The notes under the pieces: generated by a model
Databases searched by the model: none
What the model saw: the letters and a program-made list of their open reading frames with translations, nothing else
What the model was told of the DNA's origin: nothing
Made by a program: the position numbers and the translations under genes
Shown here: positions 10,199-22,018 of the stretch, piece by piece
Position numbering within the stretch: position 1 is the stretch's first letter
Layout: each line of letters begins with the position of its first letter
Assembly (NCBI GenBank): GCA_030374805.1
Contig: JARGSG010000205.1
Location: forward strand, 78,070 to 142,069
Reading direction: 5' to 3'
Source: Gracilaria gracilis
Lineage: Eukaryota > Rhodophyta > Florideophyceae > Gracilariales > Gracilariaceae
Length of the DNA stretch: 64,000 nucleotides

Positions 10199-12519
10199 GA
10201 GCACAGTTTTCACGCGAAATTTGTATATCAGCTCTAACCGTCGGACCCTTAAATCAACAGAAAACCCGAAATCAACAATGGTTTTCTGGCCTTTATTTTC
10301 AAGATTTCTGCCCTCCGGTTTAACAAAGACGTAAACAAGAAGCATCGTATCTACTTTACCTGGCCAAGTATTTCAACTTTAGGTTAGATAAAGACAGATT
10401 TGAAAAGCGGCCGCTTTCTTCATTGAGAAGATTTAAATTTGAGCATCCAGACCCGACGGAGGACCTCACAATGCGATGAAACCTGTTTTGCAATCTCAAT
10501 ATGGCTCATTAAAACGCCACACTCCAGACAGCTATCCTTGAGCGTCTCGAGAGCAATGCATCTTGAAGTGTACTCTCTGACTAACAAAAAATCAGCATTG
10601 GAGTTCACCGAGGTGCCTAAACGTCTTGATCCAAAACATATCCCCAGTCCCAGCCGTTGCATGCAAACGACACTCATATACCTCTAGGCAGAAAAGGTCG
10701 CCCGCCAGTTTCCAACGACGAAGAAGAAAGTGTCATCAAAGAACTGGTACTTTTCTACGCTGAAAACAATACCCCGCTTACGCGAAACGGAATGAGAGAT
10801 TCGGTAGAAGAATACCTTTCACTTCTTCCTTTAACACGGCAAGAACAAATTTCATTCTCCGCAAGACGTCCGTCCAACAACTTGGTCAAGGGTTTTTTTG
10901 AAACGCAAGCACCTAAACCTTCAAAACGATCACATGGTGGAAGATAAGGGCGTTAGAGCTGCTTCTCCGGTGATGCTTACCGAACATATTTCTAGAGTTC
11001 GGGCGGCTATGGAGCTCTACAACATCAAAGATCTAAAATGAATCTTCAACACGGACCAGTCAAGCTCACTTTTTGACAAAATCAAAGGCCGTAGCCTCCG
11101 TAACGGAATCCGAGCAGCCAGATCACGACTCATTTAAGAAGCCCTTTCAATAAAGGGCAACCTAGACAGGGTCATAGTCATATCTGTGGTTTTTCCTAGC
11201 GGCTTTCGTTACAAACCCGCTATTGTTTTTCCCCAGACGCTTGCGAACTACCGCAAAGTTCGTGAAACGGTTCAAACTCTTTATGTTTCCCTGCCTGATT
11301 GCTATCTATTCCAAACTAATTGGCGTGGAGTTGACAGCCGTATTTTATTCGAATGGGCCAAAAGCTTCCTAGAAGAGACCCTACATCTTCGCTGAAACCA
11401 TCAATTTCGTTTGCTTTTTCTGGACGGCTACGGAGCTCATTTTCAATTCCAAAATCTGAAGTTGTTCAAAGAAAATGACGTAATCGTAATAGCTTTATTT
11501 GCTCAATCATCACATATAACGCAACCTGGTTGCGACTGGATGTGCCCTTTTTCAATTAGTACAAATTTTTTTTTACACCAAACTACACAAAGTGATGCGA
11601 CGAAAGTCCAAGTTTACCGTTTTCGAAGTGAAAATTTCTGTCGAAAATGCCTATCATAGCTATGAGACGGTGAAACACATTCGGTCTGATTTTTACAAGT
11701 TTAGCATTTGGGACTTGAAACTGTTGCAGCCTAAATTTGCTCCATTAAAGGCAATTGTTGGTAGAATTGTGCGGAAAAAACGTAAGGCAGGTTAATGTTG
11801 AAACGTTCCTTGAACAGTTTGAATAAAGACAACGTAATTTTCATTGTGATGCTTTTGTTGAATGAATGTTTGACATTCGAATGCAAACGACTAGAAGTGC
11901 ATATCTTACTTGTAATATTGCTCTAGACGCGTTTGCACAACGCACGAATGCAAAAGAAGCCAGAGAAGAAAATGATCAAGAAAGAAATTTGACCGTCGCA
12001 TAGAAGGAAAGAAAAGCATATCTTCACCGTCTTATGGAGATTGTGCTAGCAAGAAAAAAAATTGGAGCGCATTTGGAGGAGACGCAAAGACGGTGGAAAG
12101 AGCTACGCACCGCAGGAGCGTGTTTCGTAGTAGTGGTTTTTGACCGTAGCACGAAATCGTAGATGACAATTGTTCGACAGCTTCGACAGCTTTGACGGCT
12201 TTGGACGGCAATTCGATTGAAGGCACGCAAATTTATTGTTGGTTTTGGAGACGTTTTTATACAGAAAAATGGGTGAATTGTTTGTAACATTGTGGCTCTA
12301 GGAAAGGAGATATGGTCTTCTTTTTCTGTGACGGGAATGGTGCATGTGTTGGCCCTCCATTGGAGTTTGTTTGGAGCTATTCGTGTAATCGGTTAGAGAG
12401 ATAGATCCGAATAAAGAAAGCTAACCGTCCTTTTTTTGGTATCTTGATTTAAGGTTCGGACAATTACTCGTTACTAACGAGTAGAGCTGATATACGAATT
12501 TGGCGTAAAAACTGTGCTC
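10199..12519 (+). mobile_element. pogo/Tc5-like DNA transposon with inverted ends, inactive
   Basis: Terminal inverted repeats are visible. The left end (10199-10257) begins GAGCACAGTTTTCACGC and runs through GTATATCAGCTCT to CCTTAAATCAA. The right end (12519 back to 12444) begins GAGCACAGTTTTTACGC and runs through the same two blocks, with a short palindromic insert. A DDE_1-type transposase remnant lies between. Flanking target duplication is not clear: TA-containing sequence is near each end, but at unequal distances. Confidence 0.7.
10657..11795 (+). pseudogene. DDE_1 (pogo/Tc5/Jerky) transposase remnant
   Basis: An N-terminal helix-turn-helix-like part contains GRKGRPPVSNDEEESVIKEL. Further on, FNTDQSS marks the first catalytic Asp region. 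LLFLDGYGAHFQ..NLKLF..NDVIVIALFAQSSHITQPGCD (11411-11540) is the family's LLLLDGHSSH...LP.H.TH.LQP block. Stops at about 10945 and 11395 and several frame changes inactivate it. It lies inside the inverted ends at 10199 and 12519. Confidence 0.75.
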
Positions 12520-14772
12520 TGTTATGTTTTGTGCACGTTGGACGTGGTGGTATCAATTTGTGTAGTCTTTAGTAGTGACAGTTTATGTGTAAAGGGGGGT
12601 GTCTTATACTTTCGAGCGGGAGTGTAGATATCTAACATTACGCGTACCGCGACAGCAGTTGGTGTCGTTCGTTGCTGTAACCTTAGGTTCTTTTCACTAC
12701 ACGGTATTATATACCAACGGTACCAACGGGTACCAGGCGAGTTGGCCCTACAACGAGTGCCCGATCTTGACATCTCGCCCACAAATGGTGCTCATCAACT
12801 CAGGCACGGGTCTCTGTGTACCTAGCAGACATGAAGAACGCTACGCTGAGTAACAGTAAGAGGCTCTGTTTACTCAGCAGACATGTACCTCTAGTCTGGG
12901 TAATGAGACACCCGTTCCCGACTTGACGAACTTCGGTTCATGCGGCCTGTTCTTCATGCTTGCATTGAATGGCTGCTGTGCACGCATAAAGCTTTCGTTT
13001 GAGCAAAGGATTCTCAGCCCCGAATGCTTTCCCGTTTGAAGAAAGGCCTCAAGAACTGCGTAGATGCGACCTACTGAGCGCGAAGGCAAGAAAGGCCTCT
13101 TGCACCAGAAGCGATTTATTCACGGAGCAACGAACGACACCTCTATTACAATATGTATTTTATATTAGGCATCGTACGGTTGCTCTCCATCCACCTTCAT
13201 TCCGAACGCGTCTCCCACACATCCACATCCGACCGATGTTGAGGTGCTTCCGTATATACATACATGCGTGATGAAAAGAAGTCATATGTACGGATTGCCA
13301 AAATTCTGTCCCTGTTGCTCAGATATTTCTGCGCTTTCACTGAGCTCGAGAATGCATTTCGTTCCAAAGCTTCACAACCTTTGCTGGATACAGGCAAGAC
13401 GAGGATTTCACCCTGCCATATCACGGATTTTGGGTTACAAAACAAACCGGAACATATTCAATTAATCTCATTGCCTCAAAAGGTTTCACTGCTGAACCTT
13501 CATAAAGCAATCAAAACTTCTGCCTTCAGCTTGTTCAGCCCAAGTAATAGCTGTCGGATTCTCTAATGGAAAAGTAGCGAATGATGCTCTTCTTGACCGA
13601 AACTCTCGTCAAACCCAGTCCACAACAAACAGAGCTGTAATTACGACAAGACTCGTTCTCAAATGTGTGAAGCTAGGTGAAAGACATGCTACCCTTCTGG
13701 GATCTTACGCATCCTTGATGACTCGCATGAAGTCGGCTCAAGCCTTTCATACAACATTCACTTTCGTTGCGATAAACAATCGCGGAAGAAGACAGTACTA
13801 CCACAGAGCGAGTCCCTTAAACCGCAACGGGTATTTGAGTGGAAACTGAACAAGTGCAGTGCAGGTATTTTTCTCAGACATGTAAACGGAATATACGTAT
13901 TACGGCGAGGAAAATCCACCAGGATCAAGACAAGCACACGGGCGCAAAACTCGCATCACGCTTCGCAGTTGCAAGTACATTTGTCTCTCTCGCCCACACA
14001 CACTCTCTCTTCTGTAACGCACTTAGTCGGCGCCTTCGATGCCCTACACGTAAAAAACGAAGACCATAAAGATCATGCACTTTGTTACACAAAGTGAGAC
14101 CCGAACCAATGTCAATACTAAAGAAAAAGGAGTGTTGTACTTGCCGGTATCGTTAGAAGCTCCACCGTCGACGAGCAATTATACCAAAAACAGTAGCAGG
14201 TCAGAGATCACAAGGCTGAGAATTATGCATCACATGAGTCTCGAAAATAACGCTTGAATCCGCACGAACTTACGAATCATCGCAGGCTCGTCACTTTCGC
14301 GAAACTTCAGTCATTCAGAGTTAATGCATGCTGGAATTCTCAGGCGCTCTCAGCAAAGCAAAAATGATTGTCGATCGCTCTAGAACCAACTGAATGACCT
14401 TTCTCCAGGGCGACACACATCATATGCGGGAGATAACATCTTCTTGCACCTCTGAGAGTCTCGAGAGATATCCTTCGACGAGGCAGCCGCACTCCGTAAA
14501 GTTTTCAGACAGTTGTCCAACTCCCTGAGGTATGCAAAAACAAGCACATTCCCTCGGTCAAGGTGCCCTAACCGTACCCGTTGCCCTTTCTGGATCACAC
14601 TTTGCATGGGAACCGCAGCAGTAACAAAGACATGGAAGAAACCATTGCATACGCTATTCAATTTAGGAGCGAAGGTCCGTCTGAAACCATGAGAGCCTCA
14701 TTTCAGACATCGTCCGAGGTGTTCACGTCAAATCAAAACCTTCCGATAGCGACATACATCTACAATCGATGG
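12520..14772. other. Spacer with no recognised gene
   Basis: Short open frames on both strands (up to about 100 codons at 13264-13566) match no family that I recognise and overlap one another. No RNA gene was seen. Decayed transposon sequence is likely, but nothing specific supports a call. Confidence 0.4.
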
Positions 14773-17110
14773 CTAGAAGAACACACTACGGACATCATCT
14801 TTGCCAAATGTTTCCCCGCATATAGGACATTTCCGATTTCGGGTTGCAATCAAGTTGTCTGTACATTGCCGGCTGAAGAGATGTCCGCATCTAAGGAGAA
14901 CTACCTCCTTCGGTTTGTTTGTGACAATGGAACAGTTAAGCTTCTTTCGGAGTTCCCTGATGATTTCGTCTCGTGCAGTATCCGTGCTCCCAGAACGGCC
15001 ATTCTGTTTGGATCTCTCAAGCGCCTCCTCCAAGTCTTTTGTCCTTTGCTCCATTTCCCCCAGCTGTTCCTGTAACCGATTTGATTCGAACTTATCTTCA
15101 CTTACGCTGCCTTGTATTTCTTCTACTCTAGTCGCGTAAACGTCCCTTTCCCGTTTCATTTCATCTTTCTCTGCATTCGCTGTCCTAGATGACAGTATGG
15201 CATCATCTGCAATCCTTCTTCTCTTCTCTAGCACGGACGTAAGTTCGCGAGCTTCTTGTTGTGCTCTCAGAGACGCGGAACTCGCTTCCTGCATGGCTTT
15301 CTTACTGGCTGCAACAGCTTGAGTCAGAGCTTTGATTTTATCATTATCCACCTCCCGACCCTGGCTCAAAACTCGATTCTCCTCTTTTACAGTGGCAAGT
15401 AGTTGCCTCCCGCGCAAACGTTCCGCCATGACTTTAGAAAGAACTTGCTCTTTCTCGGTCAGCAATCGAACGAGCTTTTCGTTCTCGCTCTCGAGCTCTC
15501 CAAACATGTTAGACAGCGACTCTACTTCTTGCATGAGCCCAGCAGACCTCGACCTTTCCTCCTCGATGTCTTTATGCAGTTTCGACAGTAAATCATGAGC
15601 ATCGGCCTGGAATTTGTGTGAAGAAAGCAGGAAGGAAGTTAGAAAATCTGTTCTTGAACCCTATGCCCCACATGTAACACGCAAAATATTCGAAGAACCC
15701 AGTACTTACCGATGCACTTGCTATGGTCCTTGCCTCATATTCCGCCACTTTTGTCCGCAAACACGTGATATCGCTCGACAGCTCCTTGTTTGCTTTCTCG
15801 AGCTTGTCACGCATCTCTTCGCTCATCTTGGTTCGCTTCTCAGCAGCTTTTATCACAGCGGCGGCAGCGCCTGCTTCCATCTTCCTGGCTTCATATGTCA
15901 TAACTACTTTGTCTTTCTCTACCTTGGCGGCGTCCGCAATCCGGCGTAGCTCATCCATCTGGCGTCGCAAGTCTTCCATAGCTTTCTCAGCACTAGCCTT
16001 AGCTTCTGCAAGTTGCTCTTCGGCATGCTTTCTCTCAGCTTCCTGCTGCTCGCTTTGGGCTTCCTTTTCCAGCTGCCATGTGCGTTCCTTCAGGTATAAC
16101 TGCTGCAAGTTTGCTTCCATTGTTTGGTACAGCCCCGTGTTGAGAATGGTCTTGATGGGTACGATTCCAGCATCTCGTTTGGAAACGTCAGCTCTCAGAG
16201 CTTCATTTTCAGACATGAGACGCTTGTTTTCTTGCTGAAGCAGCATGAGTTCCTCGAGCCGCTTCTCACTTAGGGCGTTTGCTGTCTCCAGGGCTTTCGA
16301 ATCAGTAGCAGACACTGGAACAGAGTTTGATGTGTTCGGGTCATCTGCGATGTTAACATCGGATCTGGAATAAGCATTAGTGTCATCGCCGCTCCTTGAG
16401 TCATCGACCTTGTTTGAACTAAGTGCAGCCTGCTTCTCTTTCAATTTCAGCTCAAGAGCAACTATCCTGCGACGCTGCAGAGAGGACTCGGCACGGAGAT
16501 CATCATACTCGTCTCGAAAGGTTGTAGAGGACACGAGGCTCTGTTTATCTCGTTCAGCATAACGTTCAAGTTGATCGGAAACTTCCCTGAGCCGTCTGTG
16601 CAGCTCAGCGCTAGCTTCTGTATCTCCCAAATTGGCAGTGGATGCAGCCGAACTCTGTCCAATGGCGAGGATGATCTGAGCCGTGAGTTTCTTGATGGCG
16701 GCGGGCATTTCTTCAAGTGATTCGTTTGTGACGACTTCGGCGTTGAGCATGACAGCGGCAATTGGGCACTGAGCAGGATCGAGCTCGTCAGTAAGGCCAA
16801 GTCGGGCGAGGGTGAGAGTGAGGTCTTCTCTGACGGCACACATGTGATACAGGGCGGCGCGTGGGGCAGCATCGAGCACTGCGACGAGCTTGCGCAATTC
16901 GTCAACCTTCTCACGGAGCCACAGGAGATCGCGCTGCTGCTCGATGATCTTTGCGGCGAGCTGAGCGCGCTGGAACGTGATGATGGCATCGGGATGGGCG
17001 TCATCTGGAGGGGAGTCGGGGGAAGCGGCGACGGTGGAGTCTGAGCGGAAATGCTTGGAGGGCGGGACTGTGGGGTGGGGTTCGGAAATCGCGCGGCGCT
17101 TCTTGTCCAT
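14773..17110 (-). CDS. BRE1-like coiled-coil RING protein
   Basis: Two exons (17110-15710 and 15606-14773) join in phase 0 to about 744 residues. The N-terminus MDKKRRAISEPHP is basic and probably nuclear. The middle consists of long coiled-coil stretches (Glu/Lys/Arg/Gln-rich heptads). The last 55 residues are a RING of the BRE1 type, ending RKCPICGETFGKDDVRSVFF. BRE1 is the nuclear E3 ligase that monoubiquitinates histone H2B during transcription; length and layout (coils plus C-terminal RING) fit. The RING is odd. CGH and CPIC are present, but the first pair reads CSIV and the third reads FSRQC, so two of the four ligands of zinc site 1 are Val and Ser. It is not obviously a pseudogene, as the frame is open throughout. 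Activity may be altered, or it may be a divergent RING protein of another subfamily. Confidence 0.75.
15607..15709 (-). other. Intron, 103 bp, in the BRE1-like gene
   Basis: The donor reads TCG|GTAAGTACT and the acceptor TTCCAG|GCC. Removing it joins ...ASAS to ADAHDLLSKL in frame, and the coiled coil continues. Read through, the first frame would run into a non-coil tail and stop at 15593. Confidence 0.85.
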
Positions 17111-18062
17111 GACGGGGAAAGCACGGCAAGTAGGGGAAGGGGGAAGGGAGAGCGCGGGCGACGCATGTGGGGGAGGAGGGGACCGCGCTAGGAGGGACGA
17201 GCGAGACGCGTCGGAAGCGGAGCGAAACCGGCACAGGTAGATATCGATGGGGCTGGGGCTTCTTTTTTGGGAGGCTTCTCTATGGCAGGCACGGCTTGGA
17301 GTCTACCAACGGTACAGGTAGCGTTTTACCCGGTATCTAGAGAGCAGCCTTGCCGCACTGCACCCGGCTGCTGGGTGCGCTCCTAACGGCCCGCAGTGCG
17401 CGATCGGGCACACCGCTGGGGCAACATGTGGCCGCAGTGCCTTTGGTAGCCCATCTGCAGCCACTCAATGTTCAATAGCACAAACCTACGCAAAAATTAT
17501 GCCGACCTTGTCGGCACTTTATCGATATTGTTTCAGCATATTCCGTCCTTTCTGCCAGAAAGTTGACGGATTCAATATTAGTAATTGAAAGACTGTTTTA
17601 AGTTGAAGCTTTTAACATATTCAACAGCAAAATGCATTCAATGTACTGCGTCACTTCAAAATTTGCGCCAATGAGCTTTTTTCTAGAAAGCTTGAACGTG
17701 CCAGAGTCTGGCAGCCAGACGAATGACGTCGAGATTTGTGTTGCTCGCAACATGAAACAAGCCGTCATTGCGTCGGACTCACGACCATCACAGGTCGTGC
17801 GGTCGTGTGATCAACACCATGATCGTGTGCCGTCGGTACCTACCATCTATTGCAAACTGCACAGTACAGGGTACTTGGCTACTTTCCGTGCCGCCGCGAG
17901 CTCACACACTCTGACCGAGAATCACGACTTAAGAGCTCACAATATGCAACAAATGAGGCTTACATAACAATTGAATGTCTACCTGATATCACGGCGACAC
18001 TGACTGGATAGATCAAGAACGTTTCACGCTACGTCATTAGCCGCAAAGCTCAGCTTCCAGCT
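17111..18062. other. Divergent intergenic region
   Basis: This spacer lies between the BRE1-like gene (-) and the hAT gene (+), so it should hold both promoters. It has a GC-rich block near 17340-17460 with small inverted repeats (CACCC...GGGTG) and a patch of CACGAC/GTCGTG repeats near 17790-17850. No gene was recognised. Confidence 0.4.
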
Positions 18063-20855
18063 TTGAAAATGGAAGAAAACCAGGACAATCAAATTTCCTT
18101 GGTTCCGCCCAATATCGAAGTGGAACCTCCTCAAAGACAATCCGCGGCCTTGCTGTCCCCCCCACATTCCGTACCTCCACTAGAAGCACATTCCGCGGCA
18201 GCTGCTTCCTCAAGAGCTTTAAGTGGCTCACATTCGCAAAGACGAGGAGGTCGCAGGCAAGCCTATTGGAGGCATCATTGGGAAGAAATTGGTTCCGGAC
18301 AAGCTAAATCATGGCAATGCAAGAATTGCGGAGCCGTTATTGACACTGACCACGCGACTAAGCAGGCACAACACAACGTTCGATGCTTTGCAATGAGCAC
18401 ACCTGAACGTGAGAACATAAGCGTTCGATGCAAAGCACTATCTCGGGAGAGGGTGCAATCACGTTCAAGCGTTGATGACGAAACTTTGGCGAAGCAGGAA
18501 CTAATCGACTTTGAAGAAAGCACTAGTGGAGTACGACGAATATCACGATCAAGTCTTGACAAAGAGCATCCGCTCTACAAACGGATAAAACTTGATATCC
18601 CTACAATCGAGCAATGCTCCGCTGGTGAAGCTAATGAAATCAACAAGCTTCTCATCGCCGCAATTTGTGAGCGTGGTTGGCCGTTCAGCCTTGTGGAAAA
18701 GCACGATGGCCAGGATAATCTCTTTGTCCAACTCCTCCGCAAGCTGCGCCCCGGGTATGTAGACAAATTTCTGCCGTCATCTCAGAAACTTTCGGGAGAG
18801 CTGTTGGACTCTTATTATAATGAGGTCAAAGAAGTTGCATTTTCAGGAATGCAGAGTAGACTACAATCTGGTTATGCCACCGTCATGTTTGACGCGTGGG
18901 AAGATGTCAATTCCTCAACTGTGGTTAATGTTTTACTGCGCAGTGAGGGGCAGCAACGCTCACAGCAACTCACGTTCTTTGTGGAATCCGTCTTTACCGG
19001 ATCTACAAGTACTGGAGCAGCAAAATATGTACAGGTTGTGGAAAACGCGGTCGAGGCCCTGGGCGGAATGACTCGAATTTGTGGTGTAGTTAGCGATAAC
19101 GCGCAAGCTTGCGTGAACGCGAGAAAAGCCCTTACCTTGAAGTACAAAGGTCTGGTTGGTATTCAAGATCAAGCCCATGTTTCGGATCTGCTCATGGAGG
19201 ACTTCGGAAAGATTCAGTGGATTAAAGTTGTGCTTTCTCGAATTGCACACATCATCTCGGAAACGAGAAATCATAAGCTTTTCTTATCTAGGTTGAAAAT
19301 GCTTATGAATGGTTACAACGACAGTCTGCGGAACAGGGGCGCATTGCGATCGAAGGCCAATGGAGATAGTGACGAAGACTTAACGAACTTCTCCGCTATT
19401 TTGCCTCGTAGGCACTGCGTCACTCGATTCGCCGTTGTCGAGGACATGTTAGAGTCTTACATTCGATGCCTACCTGTTTTACAGAAGCTTATTGGCGAGC
19501 CTGACTACCGAACGCTTTTGTACCGAACTCGTTCGCACAAGGCGGAAGAAGAGCGTGTGAATTTCTTTGACAACGCTATCAAAGACGTTGAGCTGTTGGA
19601 AGAGGCCCAGGACATTCGGCGCGTTTTGCGAGTAGTACGCAAATATCTCCGACATTGGGACAGCGACAGTTGTTCAATAGCAGATGTTCTTCCGAGAACT
19701 ATGCAACTGGAGCGTGATCTTTCTCAGATTGCGCCAGGTAAGCATCTCTTTCCAGCCAGAAAACAAGAACTGTTGGATGTTTTCATGTCTCGAAAACAAA
19801 AGCGAGAGAATTCGCAGAACAGCCGCAGAATGAAAGTGTACCTGCTGGACAACATCCATTATGCAGCGTATCTTTTAGATCCGGTTCAATGTCCTAGAGA
19901 TACAACTCCCTTAATGGAACCGTTTAAGACTCACCTTCGACAGTATTGCAGCGCCCGGACATTCGAAGAATCTATCGATTTGATGCACACAATATTGCGC
20001 CAGTATGACGCTCAAGTCATGCGCTGGCATGACCAGAGTTCCATGAACGTCGACAACGTCAAGTATCTCCAACAGTATCGAGGAGCGCCGTTGGTGTGGT
20101 GGCGTAGGGCCGCAGACCAACGCAATCGAGAACTGGTCGAGTTTGCGTGTCGAACGTTATCGTGCTCACCGTCATCCTGCGCTGCCGAGCGTAGCTTTAG
20201 CGCTCAGGGTCGTCTACACAACAAGTTCAGAAGCAGATTAAGCGAGCGGCGAACGCAAATGATAATATTTGCACACTGGAATGCCCGTCTCCTTCGCAAA
20301 GTGTCGGCAGTTAGCGACATGATGTTTTGGAACTCTGTTTTCGAATCTGATGGGGACAACTTAGAACAAGAGATTCAAACTAGTCGACTTCTGGAGTGTG
20401 TAATTGGTGAAGAAGGAGAGCAAATAGAAACATTGCGAACTGTTTCTCCCGAGAATTCCATTAATTCAGGCCCGCTGCCTGGAATGACAACGACTGCATT
20501 TCCAGGAAGTAGTCAGGTTCTTCCTTCAGAGGAAACGGGCAGTAGGAGAGTGGGAAATGCGGATGGATTGATATCAGGAAACGTAGCTGGGAGCCCGTTG
20601 ATGTCAACTGTGACATCTCAGGCAATGCAATCGGCGTTTGCGGCATTGTCTAATCCATCTACGTTATTTGCTGCTGCTCACTTAGGAGCTCAACTACAAA
20701 ACATTCGATCAAACTTTGCACCAAACATGCTTGGCGCGGTTCAATCGAATAACGCGAGTCAAGAACCGACGGCAGGTGGACGCAAAGGAGGGGCTAGTTC
20801 ATCTTTGCAACCTACTCAAAATTCCGGTGAGCAACAAGATGGTCATGAACCATAA
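18063..20855 (+). CDS. hAT-type transposase or domesticated derivative, intact
   Basis: This open frame of 930 residues has no interruption. Domains in order: a disordered N-terminus (1-60); a BED-like zinc finger with Cys86, Cys89, His104 and Cys108; a DUF659-like catalytic region with FDAW (Asp277) and VSDNAQA (Asp345); a helical insertion; and the hAT dimerisation block, WWRR followed by LSCSPSSCAAERSFS (Glu709) and LHNKFRSRL. A Ser/Gln/Gly-rich tail of about 150 residues follows. The catalytic D-D-E positions are all kept. hAT enzymes excise and reinsert elements with 8-bp target duplications. I did not find terminal inverted repeats or a duplicated target beside it. It is therefore either a recent element with short ends that I missed or a domesticated gene. 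Confidence 0.85.
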   Translation: MKMEENQDNQISLVPPNIEVEPPQRQSAALLSPPHSVPPLEAHSAAAASSRALSGSHSQRRGGRRQAYWRHHWEEIGSGQAKSWQCKNCGAVIDTDHATKQAQHNVRCFAMSTPERENISVRCKALSRERVQSRSSVDDETLAKQELIDFEESTSGVRRISRSSLDKEHPLYKRIKLDIPTIEQCSAGEANEINKLLIAAICERGWPFSLVEKHDGQDNLFVQLLRKLRPGYVDKFLPSSQKLSGELLDSYYNEVKEVAFSGMQSRLQSGYATVMFDAWEDVNSSTVVNVLLRSEGQQRSQQLTFFVESVFTGSTSTGAAKYVQVVENAVEALGGMTRICGVVSDNAQACVNARKALTLKYKGLVGIQDQAHVSDLLMEDFGKIQWIKVVLSRIAHIISETRNHKLFLSRLKMLMNGYNDSLRNRGALRSKANGDSDEDLTNFSAILPRRHCVTRFAVVEDMLESYIRCLPVLQKLIGEPDYRTLLYRTRSHKAEEERVNFFDNAIKDVELLEEAQDIRRVLRVVRKYLRHWDSDSCSIADVLPRTMQLERDLSQIAPGKHLFPARKQELLDVFMSRKQKRENSQNSRRMKVYLLDNIHYAAYLLDPVQCPRDTTPLMEPFKTHLRQYCSARTFEESIDLMHTILRQYDAQVMRWHDQSSMNVDNVKYLQQYRGAPLVWWRRAADQRNRELVEFACRTLSCSPSSCAAERSFSAQGRLHNKFRSRLSERRTQMIIFAHWNARLLRKVSAVSDMMFWNSVFESDGDNLEQEIQTSRLLECVIGEEGEQIETLRTVSPENSINSGPLPGMTTTAFPGSSQVLPSEETGSRRVGNADGLISGNVAGSPLMSTVTSQAMQSAFAALSNPSTLFAAAHLGAQLQNIRSNFAPNMLGAVQSNNASQEPTAGGRKGGASSSLQPTQNSGEQQDGHEP

Positions 20856-21082
20856 GTGAGATGGAAGAAGTTAATTGTATTGTGTAGTTCTCTCTGTAGT
20901 ACATCATAGAATGTTTGTCGTTTAGCATAACTTGTGGCTCATCTTTCGTTGTGTGCTTCGCTGAACCTGTGTGGGAGATAAAGACAAGCATAATAGAGTA
21001 ATGATGTGGTAGGTTGTCGTCTTCTCTTTCCAATGAACCTGAACGGGTTTCTCAAGAGGAAAACGTGATGCTATCACTGAAC

Positions 21083-21131
21083 GAATACGAGATAATAGCG
21101 TCCATGTGATGGACGCTATTCTCTTGTATTC
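21083..21131. repeat. Hairpin with 23-bp arms
   Basis: GAATACGAGATAATAGCGTCCAT-like sequence is followed after 3 bases by its reverse complement with two differences. It lies downstream of the hAT gene. It may be a miniature inverted-repeat element or a transcript 3' hairpin. Confidence 0.6.
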
Positions 21132-21656
21132 GTCTGATGTAATGGAGGCTATTCTATACCCCTCTTCTTGCTCTTCTCGTCCTGGCGGCTTTCGTCGCTC
21201 GCTTTGCTCGTCGTCCGCTCCCAAGCTGCTCGCGGAGCGCTACAAATTCATCGCCGTAGGCGCCGGCGTTTCCGAAAGTCCGTTTATTAACTGTCGCGGG
21301 AAGCATCTCAGACTTTCGCCATCTCAGGCTTTCGTCCGGGTCTACTACCACAGGGAGACAACCCCGTCATACTCTTAAAGAATCACCAGAGCAGCGTTCG
21401 GTCTTTATGGATTCGACGTTCGTGAGCACCAGAGTGTAGTACCACAGTGAGCACAGCCATCCCTTCCTTGAAATGGTTATCAGACGCCAGAAATGTGCGA
21501 GGCGCTGATCGCAAGCGGCTTTTATACTGCTCGGAAGCAAACAAAAGTCACAGCTGTATGGTGACAACTCGAATTGTCAGCAGTGGGGCACATGAACACA
21601 ATACAATATGGCAATGCGTTCTTTGTAGTTCTGGGCGCTCTCTCTCTCAATTGCAG

Positions 21657-21995
21657 TCACGTTGAGCATCCAGTAATGTTGGCGTAGCTGCAGCCGTGAG
21701 TCCAGAATGCCTTCGCTGCTGCCCAGATGTCGGCTTCGCTCTTCAGCCACTTCGGTACATCAGTAGGACGGCAACCATCCACAGAATCAATCCAAATAGG
21801 ATCAATGGAGACATCTGGTAAGACCGTCTCCCCTGTTCGCAGAAGGGCATTGCCCCATTTCATGTACATTTGCTGGTAAATCCTTTCTTCTTTCTTCAAT
21901 GAACGGGAACCATCATCTCCAGTCCTCGCTACTGCGCTGTTGCAGTCAATCTCATTATAGTTGATTAATTCCAGCTCTTGAAGAAGTTGCTCCAA
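21657..21995 (-). CDS. Uncharacterised open frame after the SNF2-like ATPase
   Basis: 112 codons are open from the first Met, and the frame is open upstream to about 22,030 (reading ALDQRARERDLEQLL). The content (MYMKWGNALL, VPKWLKSEADIWAAAKAFW) looks like real protein but matches no domain that I know. It overlaps the end of the SNF2 frame in another frame. It may be a C-terminal exon of that gene after a splice or deletion, or a separate fragment. Confidence 0.35.
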   Translation of the reverse strand: MEQLLQELELINYNEIDCNSAVARTGDDGSRSLKKEERIYQQMYMKWGNALLRTGETVLPDVSIDPIWIDSVDGCRPTDVPKWLKSEADIWAAAKAFWTHGCSYANITGCST

Positions 21996-22018
21996 ATCTC
22001 TCTCTCGCGCACGTTGAT

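Noticed and set aside
15614-16562. Several plus-strand frames of 60-170 codons across the BRE1-like gene
   Set aside because: They are complementary to the coiled-coil coding sequence and rich in Ser/Leu, as expected of antisense shadows.
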